Source: Rotaria sordida
Taxonomy: Eukaryota; Rotifera; Eurotatoria; Philodinida; Philodinidae
NCBI GenBank assembly: GCA_905250125.1
Contig: CAJNOL010000906.1
Location: 1 to 64,000 of the forward strand
Length of the DNA stretch: 64,000 nucleotides
Direction of reading: 5' to 3'
Shown piece by piece: positions 11,372 through 21,665 of this stretch. The notes under the pieces were generated by a model. It saw only the letters and a program-made list of their open reading frames with translations, did not search any database and was not told the DNA's origin. Each line of letters starts with the position of its first letter. The stretch's first letter is position 1. A program made the translations under genes and the position numbers.

Positions 11372-13758
11372 ATGGCTAGTAAAAATAGGGCACGTACTTC
11401 AAATGATGATGACCTGGATTCTAATGAATCATCCGATGGTAAGAAAACAGAACTTGAAATATGTAGAATCATTTTTGAATCAAATTTAATGAATACTTCT
11501 ACGATTAAAATCATTTAAATCTTTACAGAAGATGGATGTGACTTAGCAACGACTGTCAGATCTCTTTCTACTAGTTTATTAACATCAAATCAACAACGAA
11601 TAAGTAATTATTTTAATATAGATAAAATCAAATTTGTAAACCTATTTATTTTTTGGTTATGTAGTTTGTTCTCAACCAATTGAAACAACACAATCAAATA
11701 ATGCTGATCAGAGCAATATAAATCAGCAAATTTGTGGATATCCATATGTTCATTATAATGTATTATATCGCCCGAATCACTATAGTGTACAACTAGGTCA
11801 TTCTGATCCATCGAATGAGAATTTACTGCTTCCTTGTAAATCTATTTTGCATCTATTTATTAAATATTTATGCTTGATTCAGATATTTTTGGTTCGAATC
11901 AAAATTATCTACTAGCGGAACATATCGATTGTAAGTTCTATTTATGAATTTTGAAGATATGATTAATAATGAAAAATATATTTATTTCTATAGATCCTAC
12001 GAATGAACGTGTACGTTGGATGGATGATTATCAATTTTCACTAACTATCGAAGGTTTTTATCTTTAAAAATATTTGTTTATTAATTCTTATCTTATTTAT
12101 TTTTTTCTAGAATATTTTACATATTTTCGAGAAAGTGAATCCATAGAGAATACTCAAGCACATCGTATGCCACCAATAATTGTTTTAAATAATATTGATC
12201 GAAGTTAGAAAGAAATTAATTCATTACTTTTAAAGTAAATAATTTCTTTTTTTTGTAATTTCAAGATCAATTTGCCATTGATGAAACTGATCGTATTAAT
12301 ATGAATGTAATAACACAAAATAATCCCGCTGAAATTGCTGCACCATTACGACCAATTGGTAATTTATATTATTTAATGCAATTTTTTTTTAATTAGTGTG
12401 GTTTGATAAAAAAAAACATTTAGACATACCGGCGGAAACTACTGTAACAAGAGCACCGGATGAGATTCCACGTGAGTTACAAAATGAAATTTCGTATAGT
12501 TTAATTGATTTGTTTTTTTTTTAATCTAGAAGACACAGATTTTTCTGTTATTACAAGTGAAACACAAAATATTCATGAAATATCTACGAACAATGATGAT
12601 GATGATGGTGAGTTAACTTTCGATTTATTTTGTTTTGGTCCCAATTCCGAGAACTTCTTTTCCAATGATGTTGCTTTTAGTGATTTTTATTTTTCGGGTC
12701 ATGATCTCGAAAAAACGATTTTACGATTTATTCATATTGAATTTAAAATAATTCTTCAATATTCGTTTATTTTCTCGATGAGTAGCACTTTTTTATGAAA
12801 CACGATTCATCACAGACTGTGACAGACACTCTTTTTATGGATCATCATAGCGGCTGATAGCCGCTTTGAAGAGACTATCAGATGTTATGTATAAGTAACA
12901 TCTAATTGTAATATTTCCTTTATGAAGTTCTACTCTGTAAATTTAGTAATGTTGATGGAATATGTCCAGTATACGTAAAAAAGAGCAGTTTTTAGGAAAC
13001 TAGTAACAATAGGTATATCGTGTTTCACATTTTAATCCCACAGGAATTGCGCTATTTAATCATTCTTCCTAAATTTTGTTTTGGTTCAGATGATTTATAA
13101 GCTAATTTTCTCCAGCTTACAAAATATTTCACTATAAACTTTAGTTCCAGTAGCAGTAAGTTTCCTTAGTTTAGCTCTAGTCACTGGAACTAGGACTCAA
13201 ATTGGTTCCATATGCCTGTATGGGCTATTGAAATAATCACTTGACAATGACATTATAATTCAAAAGTGTTTCTTTGTTTAGAACAAAATCTTATTCCCGA
13301 TAGTTTCGTGAATGTTGAAGATAATGAGGAATTAATTTATACTAACAATCAAATAGGTATGTTAGACATTTTTATATTCTGTTTGTTCTATATTTAAACT
13401 AAAATATCTAAATAGTTGAAGTATCATCAAATAATGCATCTATTGCTGATGTTGTTCCAATAAATACTTCATCAAATCAAATGAATAATATTGATGAACA
13501 ATCAACTGGAACAGAATTGACAAATAGTACAGTTCAAAATATTTTTATTTTTTATAATAAAATAATCTTTTCTTTTTTTTGTTTATTTAAAAAGATACAT
13601 TATCTCCTGAAACATCAGAAATCACACGAGATGTTGCTATAGATGAAGCTACCTCTCAAGCAATTTTAAGTATTACTGATATGCCAGTTAGAAGTCTTTC
13701 AAAGTTACCAACTGCAATTCAATCAAGTAACGGTTCAAACAAAGAAATTCGTTCATAA
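11372..13758 (+). CDS. Unrecognised low-complexity protein; 12 exons, every intron phase 1
   Basis: Exons: 11372-11438, 11529-11603, 11665-11835, 11883-11930, 11994-12053, 12111-12203, 12266-12358, 12424-12471, 12530-12607, 13282-13356, 13416-13526, 13595-13758, giving 360 residues. Each internal exon is a multiple of three (48 to 171 bp) and each of the eleven introns falls after the first base of a codon. Borders are GT-AG, with donors mostly GTAAGT-, GTGAGT- or GTAATT-like. The product starts MASKNRARTSNDDDLDSN, is rich in Asn, Gln, Ser, Thr, Asp and Glu, and shows no signal peptide, membrane segment or domain I know; exon 5 contributes the only markedly structured-looking piece (ERVRWMDDYQFSLTIE). 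Most introns are about 46-90 bp; intron 9 is 674 bp and carries an apparent insertion. Exon 6 could instead read through to a TAG at 12205, giving a short isoform. The exon chain is convincing; the function is unknown. Confidence 0.78.
12788..13037. mobile_element. Small terminal-inverted-repeat element in intron 9
   Basis: ATGAAACACGATTCATC near 12796 and ATATCGTGTTTCACATTTT ending near 13035 are inverted copies of one another, bounding about 250 bp. This explains why intron 9 of the 12-exon gene is some ten times longer than its neighbours. No coding content; probably a MITE. Confidence 0.4.
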
Positions 13759-14480
13759 AAGACAGAAGCATTTTTTTTAATCATGAAACCATACATTTTT
13801 ACTTGATCCAAATTTCACTTATTTTATCGAGTTTATATTAACAGTTAATCATCATATTTCATGCTGTTTTTATTTCATTAATTATGAATGTCTACACCTA
13901 GTAAGATAAAAAAAACAATCAAAATATGTTATATAAAAAAGTATAGCTAAACTTAATGTTTTCATGGAAAGCAATATCAATTTACTAATGTTTCATTTAT
14001 TATGATATGCTTGATTATCTCTCAAAATAAGATACGAACAGTCACTGCAAACAATCAATAAAGTCTACAAGTAGAAATATTTATTTTCATTAAATTGTTA
14101 AGTTTATTTTTATTTTTTTATTCTTTTGTTCGTTGTATTGTTTGATTGAAATAAAAATACCAGAAATCTTTTCTATTTGATTTTGACAAAGGAGATTTTT
14201 TTTATAGAAAAACATTTTATTCATTGTTTCAAGATACAAATTAAACAGGTCAAAATTTTTCGATTATCGAAAATTATTAACACGAATCAATAAAAATTGT
14301 ATAAACTTATCAAATAACGAAAGATTATGATAATACTTTATCTATATCATTATCATAACATTGTCAAAATAGGAAATCGATCTTGATTATTAAGTAACGT
14401 GTCTTTTATAATTCATGAAAAAACTTCTTTTTCTTTATCGGAATAAGTAAATCGATAATTCGTATATTTGCTTTCTCTTA
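13759..14480. other. 3' flank and intergenic DNA
   Basis: Very AT-rich, with AATAAA-like signals after the upstream stop codon. No gene recognised. Confidence 0.35.
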
Positions 14481-14489
14481 TGTATATGT

Positions 14490-14715
14490 AAACAGAGATG
14501 GGCAATTTCGCATATGCCCCGCTCCAATTCCATATAACTCTGCTTCAATTTTCTAAAATCTCTATCCAACTCTAACTTCACCATGGACTGTTCCAACTCC
14601 ATACAACTCCACTCCAACTCTGATAAGAGTATGAATGTAGATGGTATGGGTATAGATGAATACAGAAAATATGAGTACCCATACTCACGCCCACACCCAT
14701 ACCCACTTTTGGATA
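14490..14715. repeat. Degenerate CCAACTC-type repeats followed by GT-rich palindrome
   Basis: Units resembling CTCCAACTCCATACAACT recur between 14515 and 14625. They are followed by GATGGTATGGGTATAGATG facing CACCCATACCCAC, an inverted pair of the same kind as those near 17940 and 56230. Open frames on both strands here are products of the repeat, not genes. Confidence 0.45.
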
Positions 14716-15168
14716 GTCCTAAGTATAACTGGCTGTTAAATCTATACATGAGTGATTCGCTTCATAAATAAGTATCCGATTCATAAAGATAACATTGATT
14801 GACCAATCGGTATACAAGTTAGAAAAAGATTTCTGGACTGATAAATACATGCCGGATAAATAAAGGGGTTCAAAATGTAACCCAACAGTTAAAATAGTTA
14901 TAAATCAACTTATAAATCACCCTATTTCGTATTCTTTAATGGTTTCAATAATTTCAAACAATATTTACGCATTTTGTTCCAATACATCATGAGAAAACAC
15001 TTTTAAAAAAGCAGCGTTAAACTACACATTATACCCTTTGATATATTGGCGACTTCTTGACAGTAGTTTCTCGGTAGTTAGCATATAGGAGATTTCAATA
15101 TAACTTTTATGATGAGAGAAGTGAGGAAGTGGTAAAACATGCGTGGATACTGTTCTTAGAACAAGTCT
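14716..15168. other. Intergenic, nothing recognised
   Basis: No coding or repeat signal beyond AT-rich background; it lies downstream of the F-box-like pseudogene on the minus strand. Confidence 0.35.
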
Positions 15169-16095
15169 TTATGAGGCTCGCGATGAAATTATGATTGTGG
15201 AATTCCAATGACTTGATTTTTTTTTTCTTGTGGAGGTAACATGTGCAAAGAGTGGATGAAGATGACAATAGTCGTCACAATTTGGAATTGTAAGAATATT
15301 AGCATTCAAGAATGTGAGTTGAACTGGAAGAAAATTTAATTTTGATACAACCGTTTTGAGTGTCTCTGCAAAACTGCAAGGTATCCATCGATTGCGAGTA
15401 TTTAGTTTTTTAACGATGAGTCGCTCAAGGTTGGGCATCTTGCTGAGAAAATGAACAAACATGTTCCATTCAATCGTTGGTTGAATATCGAAAGTAAACA
15501 GTGTCAATGTCGATGACTGAGAACAGATAGAATTGATTAATGGTTTCCAGTGACCAATAGCACTACTCTTTCTATGTACGAGATGAAAAGCACTGAGAGA
15601 TTTGGCACGATCAGAAAAGATCCATTTGCAAATGCAAGCAGTATGTTTGAGTCACATATTGGACAGATCAAGCGTTATTCTTTCGATAATTGAAAACGTA
15701 GTCGACGTCAACCGAACTGCACGTTGAAGAGTGAGCGAGCGAAGATGAGAAAATGTTGTTGCAATAGATACAGCTTGGCCATCATGAGGAACTTGGCCAT
15801 CATGAGGAACATTGACACTGACGAAGTGCGAGCCGAACAAGTCCGTTGCACCACGTTGTTGCTCAGCAGTTGAGCAAATCTCATACTGTAGATTGTCAAG
15901 CGAAGCAAGAAGGGCATCAAAACGAGTGTTCAAACCGAAAAATGCTTGATATAGACGGTTGGCAGTGAGATAAGATTTCAATTCATGAAATATTTCATTT
16001 GGAAGATTTTCGAAGCGCAAAGGTTGTGTCACTTGACGATTAATCATGGTTCCATTAGTAGTTACGATGGATACATTTTCTTTGTATGTCTCCAT
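15169..16095 (-). pseudogene. F-box-like protein, interrupted by an in-frame stop
   Basis: Reading the minus strand from the ATG at 16095, the N-terminal part (residues about 28-75) contains LPNEIFHELKSYLTANRLYQ followed by AFFGLNTRFDALLASL. This is the F-box-like start seen in many rotifer substrate-adaptor proteins of SCF ubiquitin ligases. After 147 codons there is a TGA near 15652. The same frame then stays open without frameshift to 15169 (196 codons from start to the internal Met at 15507), with LRR-like text such as FLSKMPNLERLIVKKLN. Two exact copies of an 18-bp unit (15774-15791, 15792-15809) give a VPHDGQ duplication. The continuous frame beyond the stop suggests a recent pseudogene, a sequencing error, or stop readthrough. 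The F-box call is from pattern recognition only. Confidence 0.6.
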
Positions 16096-17700
16096 TGCTC
16101 ATGCTTCAGTTGCATCCGTTCTTTTATATCATCATGCATATAAAATGGTCGTTCTTTTTCTATTCGCCTTGCTGTTATCGGCATAAAGATAAAAGTACAT
16201 GCAGTTGTGCAAACATGTGACAGAATACATAAAATCAACAGTATAATTCGAAAGAATTCTTTAGGTATCTACAATTCAACTGCCATTTCTATTATAATTA
16301 TTGCCTTATGCTATTTTTCGGTATCAAATAAGATAATCTGCAGTAGTTGCTTTCATTCGATAGAGACTATTCAGATCCTTCATTTACTGAAACGGTCGCT
16401 TATACTAAGAATATTGACAAAGTAGACATACTCGTAGATAAGAAGAGAAAATGATGTGTAGGGCGGCAATGTTGAACTAAAGAAAGTTTTCTTTTATAGT
16501 GAATGATTCAGGCGTGGAGTGGAGGTGCGGCTGTCGAGTGTGAATGAACGAGAAGCACACGCGTACCATACATCCACACCCAGTCTTATTTGCTATTTAT
16601 TTCAATGTTTATAATAATAACAATGTTACATTAAGAAAAACGAAATACGAAAAAGAAAAATAATGAGCGAATAGCAACGATGCAAACAAAAGTAGAGCGC
16701 CCTTGAAAAAAAAGGTTCTGTTTAAAATGCAGCAATAAATTAAGACAGATTCTTTCTCTGGTGACCGATTATCTTAGAAAACAACTATAGTCTACAAGAG
16801 ACTTTTCGTTTTACGCATTTTATATTAGTTTACTGAGGCTAGAGAACATATGTGAGTTTCACAGTAGCTGCGCTAACAAGCTTTTTGATTAATTCTCTAA
16901 TAATCTTGTCATTGTGAATCACTTTTCTCATAAGATATCAATGGAAATTGACCGAAGTTAAATATGTTAATGTTAGCAACCCTGTAGAATAGAAAATTTT
17001 CTTCAATACTGAAGAATATAGTTTGAGTTATTTTGAATAAAATGCATGAAAATGAAATAATGACGACAGATGATTTTCTTTCTCATTAATTTTGGCAGCG
17101 AAACTTTCAAATATACAATGTAAACATACGAAACCTTCTTATAACACATATTATGTCTTTCTTATATGTGACAAATGAAATATATTCAAATTTCTTCGTT
17201 CTTATATTTCAATTTAATCATCACATCAGTAAAATAGTTTGGTTACGCAATAGATATCGATTGTGAAAATTTAGCTACTAGCGACATCTATAATGCAGCC
17301 ATTAAGCAACGCCCAGAGCTCAAGGTTGTTCTCTTTTGTAGAGCTATTCAATATGTATCTATCCTGAAATTTTTATCATTCTCTATCGTCTCAATCGAAT
17401 ATGGCATGCTTCTTAGTAGACACAGGGTAGATCAACAACGTCAGACGAAGAAAAATGGCCTAAAATTAAAAATTGAATTTCTCAGTGGTACTTTGAGCTA
17501 TCCAAGTGTGCTTAGTGGCAAAAGACTCACTAACTGGTACACTTTTGAAATATGTATGCGAAATCGGAATTTGAAAGAATCGATTGAGCAGCCTCTGTAG
17601 CAAAAAGTCGTAGCTTAAGTGAAATGACTCTTATGAAAAATCTCTCAAATAAAAATAGACCAAGAATGAATCCTCAGATTGAATCGGAATAATAGATGAT
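16096..17700. other. Intergenic, little recognised
   Basis: A short GT/CA-rich patch at 16510-16585 resembles the foldback family noted elsewhere. The frames at 16207-16425 and 17406-17600 show no domain. Nothing else recognised. Confidence 0.35.
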
Positions 17701-17719
17701 CATCATCGAAATAAGAAAA

Positions 17720-17905
17720 AGAATAAAAAGAAAATGTAAGTTTTTCTTTTCTTTTCATCAATTATATATATATTTCTATTTCTTATCAATATTTATTGCA
17801 GATGTTCGCGTCGATGTATAATAACATCAATTATCATTACTATAATTCTACTTGTTTCTATAGGAAAGTCCCAAACAACAACAGGCAAGATAGAATGATT
17901 GAAGA
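17720..17905 (+). pseudogene. Possible fragment of a membrane-anchored protein gene
   Basis: A lysine/arginine-rich stretch ends at a GTAAGT donor near 17732. After an acceptor at about 17801 comes a frame reading CSRRCIITSIIITIILLV, a plausible transmembrane anchor. Only one phase gives this reading, no clean ATG fits, and a stop follows within 15 codons, just before the GT-rich foldback insertion. This may be a gene fragment broken by insertions, or chance. Low confidence. Confidence 0.2.
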
Positions 17906-17928
17906 AATTTTCTTTTTTATGTAGTAAT

Positions 17929-18033
17929 AGAGAAAAGGGTATGGATGTGGGTGGGGGTGTAGATATCTAATCAATTTTATACCCACATCCTCATGCACCT
18001 AAAATTTTCGAGTTTTCACCGCCCTTCTCTACT
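17929..18033. mobile_element. Short GT-rich foldback element
   Basis: Ends AGAGAAAAGGG and CGCCCTTCTCT are inverted. Inside, GGGTATGGATGTGGGTGG faces ACCCACATCC. About 105 bp; no coding potential. Confidence 0.5.
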
Positions 18034-18059
18034 GTTGATACAATACATCCAAGCGAAAA

Positions 18060-18586
18060 TTCTTCACCAACCTTATGCCATGTCATGTGTTTTCCATATG
18101 ATCCAAATAAACTGAACATTGCCTCATCTGTTCATATCACATTATTTCAAAACTAATCTGGTTTTGTTAGGTAATATACGAATATCCTAGCCATTTCAAT
18201 CGATTGTTATTTTTCACTAGTGGTTCCTTTCATGCAATTTGACTTTGATGACCAATTTCATTGAGACAAGATTGAATTTTTCTTTGAGAAATAGAAACAC
18301 CTAACTTATTCATAAGTTCATTTTGAATAATTTTGGAAGATTTACTACAATTTTTTCGTATTTTGTTAGTAATAACTTGATCAACAGTATATATTGTTCT
18401 TCATTTTCTACAATGATCTGGCATTGTCTTGATCATCTTCGTATTCTTATATTTATTAAGAATTGAGTGAACCGTAGGTTTTGCAGTTCGAAAAATCTCG
18501 GTGATTTTACAAAGATTTTTCTCCAACAAATGATGTTGTATAATTAATTGTCAAAAATCTTCAGAATGTTTTTTACTTTTCGGCAT
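18060..18586 (-). pseudogene. Decayed Tc1/mariner-type transposase
   Basis: Minus-strand reading from the ATG at 18586 gives MPKSKKHSEDF, then after a stop QLIIQHHLLEKNLCKITEIF and TAKPTVHSILNKYK. This is the helix-turn-helix DNA-binding region of Tc1-like transposases. Further on LGVSISQRKIQSCLNEIGH matches the second HTH/linker, and near the left end the bases still encode pieces resembling the WTDE.MFSLFGSYGK block around the second catalytic acidic residue. Several stops (TGA, TAA) and at least one frameshift interrupt it, and the C-terminal third is missing. It is an old, inactive copy; no intact terminal repeats were identified. Confidence 0.65.
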
Positions 18587-19680
18587 TAATTATTTTGTTC
18601 AACAAAATGAATTCTTTTTTTTTGAAATGACTATCGCGTTATTATTGGCAAAAGAAAGAGAACTGATATACTTAAATATGCTAACAATTTCGAATATGCA
18701 TAGGAGAACACAAGATAGATCGAGAATGTTCTCTACTACAGGCATACATCTTATATACTGTCACATATTCCGTTCTTATTGACACACCTAAAGAGAAATG
18801 TAGCAAAGAGAGGAAGCGAAATAATCTAATATTATGGACAAAAGCTCCATAGTTGATATAATTGATTTCAAAGAATAGAATGATGATAAACATGCATAAA
18901 TAATATCAGTAAGAATTAAGAAGCCAAAATAGGATATCCAGTCTCCCAAAAATAATGAACGTTTAATTTGTTCTCTCCTACATCTAATGACTTTATAATT
19001 AAATTTTTTCAACCTAAGAAGAAAAATTCTCACCATCATTGATATTGTACGAATAATTTTTTTTCGCAACCGTATTTCAAGTATGATGCACTCTTCTCTT
19101 TTCCGATGCTTTAGGTATGAAATGTAGTCTCATAATAGAATCTTGGTTCAATAGACTCTTCAAATAATTAAAATTTTAATGAAAAAATATCTATTTTATT
19201 ATAATTAATGTTCAGTTTTCAAGTCATTCAACAACAACAAACGATGTTTTGAAAAAAATGAAAAAATTCATCGAAGCATGTTATTATGTAAACTGAAAGA
19301 ATATCTATCATATCAAATTTATAACTGATATTTTATTTAAATTTTCTCTGCAATTGTTCAACAGATATAAAAATTTAATCTCATTGAGAAGAATTCTATT
19401 ATGATCATCTAAGTTTCAAATCAATCAATAGACTGACAGAAAATTGGTTGAAATATAAAAGCATAATTATGTTTTCATTTCTTTCATTTTGAGAAAACGA
19501 TTATCCATTACTAAGTATTAAAAGAAACATTAAAATCTTTATAACTGCAATTCATCAGTCATGTCAAATGATCTGCTTTCACGTAATTAGCACTTTGCTC
19601 TGTTGTGAACAAGAAATAAGATGAGGACAAAAATATATTTAAACATCGGGTACATATTTAGTTATGTCACACGATAACAT
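18587..19680. other. Intergenic, nothing firm
   Basis: Overlapping minus-strand frames at 18681-19069 contain hydrophobic segments but no family signature that I trust. The rest is AT-rich background. Confidence 0.3.
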
Positions 19681-19683
19681 GAG

Positions 19684-21665
19684 ATGCAGGAGAATACATC
19701 CTATTCCGCGATGTTGAACATTGCGGCATCGATTCCGCCCCCGGAATCGATTCCACCGATTCCGGAACCGGATCAACCCCACTTACAATCAATTCCGGAA
19801 TTTCTCGTATCGATTCCGGAATTAATCGCATCAATTCCGGAATTAATCGGACTGATTCCGGAATTACTCGGCTCGATTCCGGAATTACTCGGCTCGATTC
19901 NNNNNNNNNNGGAATTACTCGGCTCGATTCCGGAATTACTCGGCTCGATTCCGGAATCGCTCACTGTCATTCATTCTTGCCCTCACCCTCACATTGGCTA
20001 TTGCGCTTAGAGCAAGTGAGCGATTCCGCAGAGGAATTCCCGGAATTGAATTGAGACGGAATCACTAAGAATCCCACGGAATTCTGCGGAATTCCGGAAT
20101 TGGAAGAACCGATGCCGGATCCGGAATTGCAAGAACCGATTCCGGATCCGGAACTGGAAGAAGCGATTCCGGATCCGGAATTACAAAAAGCGATTCCGGA
20201 TCCGGAATCGCTGCTTGCAATTCCGGATCCGGAATCCCTAACTAGCATTCCTTGTTGCCCTCACCCTCACATTGGCTATTGTGCTTACAATAAGCGAGCA
20301 ATTCCGGAGAGGAATTCCCGGAATTGAATTGAGACGGAATCACTAGGAATTCCACGGAATTTCGCGGAATTCCGGAATTGGAAGAAGCGATTCCGGATCT
20401 GGAATTGCAAGCAACGATTTCGCATCCGGAATCGCTTCTTTCAATTCCGAAATTCCGCGGAATTCCGTGGAATTCCTAGTGATTTCGTCTCAGTTCAGTT
20501 CCCGGAATTCCTCTGCGGAATCGCTCGCTTGTTCTATGCACAACAGCCAATGTGAACGTGAGGGCAACTAGGAATGCTAGTTAGGGATTCCGGATCCGGA
20601 ATTGCAAGCAACGATTCCGGATCCAGAATCCCCGGAATTGAATTGAGATGGAATCACCAGGAATTCCGGAATTGGAAGAACCGATTCCGGATCCGGAATC
20701 CCTAACTAGCATTCCTTCTTGCCCTCACCCTCACATTCGCTATTGTGCTTAGAACAAGCGAGCGATTCCGCAGAGGAATTCCCGGAATTGAATTGAGCCG
20801 GATTCACTAGGAATTTCACGGAATTCCGCGGAATTCCGGAATTGGAAGAACCGATTCCGGATCCGGAATTGAAAGGGGCGATTCCGGATCCGGAATTGGA
20901 AGATGCGATTCCGGATCCGGAATTACGAGAACCGATTCCGGATCCGCAATCGGAGCTTGCAATTCCGGATCCGGAATCCCTAACTAGCATTCCTTCTTGC
21001 CCTCACCCTCACATTGGCTATTGTGCTTAAAATAAGCGAGCGATTCCGCAGAGGAATTCCCGGAATTGAATTGAGACGGAATGACTAGGAATTCCGCGGA
21101 ATTCCTGGATTGGAAGAAGCGATTCCGGATCTGGAATTGCAAGCAACGATTCCGCATCCGGAATCGCTTCTTTGAATTCCGGAATTCCGCGGAATTCCTA
21201 GTGATTCCGTGTCAATTCATTTCCGGAAATTCCTCTGCGGAATCGCCCGCTTGTCCTAAGTACAATAGCCAATGTGAGGGTGAGGGCAAGAAGAAATGCC
21301 AGTTAGAAATTCCGGATCCGGAATCGTTGCTTGCAATTGCGGATGCGGAATTGCTTCTTCCAATGCCGGAATTCCTAGGGATTCCGTGTGAATTCAATTC
21401 CGGGAATTCCTCTGCGGAATCGCTCGCTTGTTCTAAGCACAATGGCGAATGTGAGGGTGAGGGCGAGAAGGAATGCTAGTTAGGGATTCCGGATCCGGAA
21501 TTGCGAGTGTGCGGTTCCGGAATTGCAGGCATCGATTCCGGAATCGATTGAAGTTGTGGTTGGATCCAATTCCGGAATCGTTGGATTCGATTCCGGGCGC
21601 GGAATCGATTGCACGATGTTGAACATCGCGGAATAGGATGACTGCTCAGATGCAGGAATAATTAC
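19684..21665. mobile_element. Two-kilobase inverted-repeat element built of GGAATTCC/GGATCC palindromes
   Basis: The ends are long inverted repeats (about 80 bp): the left end near 19687-19765 and the right end near 21580-21660 both contain CATCCTATTCCGCGATGTT reading inward. The interior is a dense array of GATTCCGGATCCGGAATT and GGAATTCCGCGGAATTCC palindromes. A 125-bp module containing CCCTCACCCTCACATTGGCT is present forward at about 19965, 20236, 20706 and 20985, and inverted at about 20455, 21190 and 21370. Tandem 21-bp (GGAATTACTCGGCTCGATTCC) and 27-bp units keep several frames open (repeats such as IPDPELE, IPELLGS), but these are by-products, seen on both strands. Base composition is far richer in GC than the surroundings. 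A 10-N run interrupts the 21-bp array, so its copy number is uncertain. Confidence 0.75.
19901..19910. other. 10-N assembly gap inside tandem array
   Basis: Ten Ns lie between copies of the 21-bp unit, so repeat number here is probably collapsed. Confidence 0.95.

Noticed and set aside
18681-19069. Minus-strand frames with hydrophobic segments, possible receptor fragment
   Set aside because: No conserved receptor motif and two overlapping frames compete; AT-rich DNA easily yields hydrophobic frames.
19773-21479. Long frames with IPDPELE and SGSGIASS repeats on both strands
   Set aside because: Both strands are open because the repeat units are multiples of three and palindromic; no start context or non-repeat coding part.
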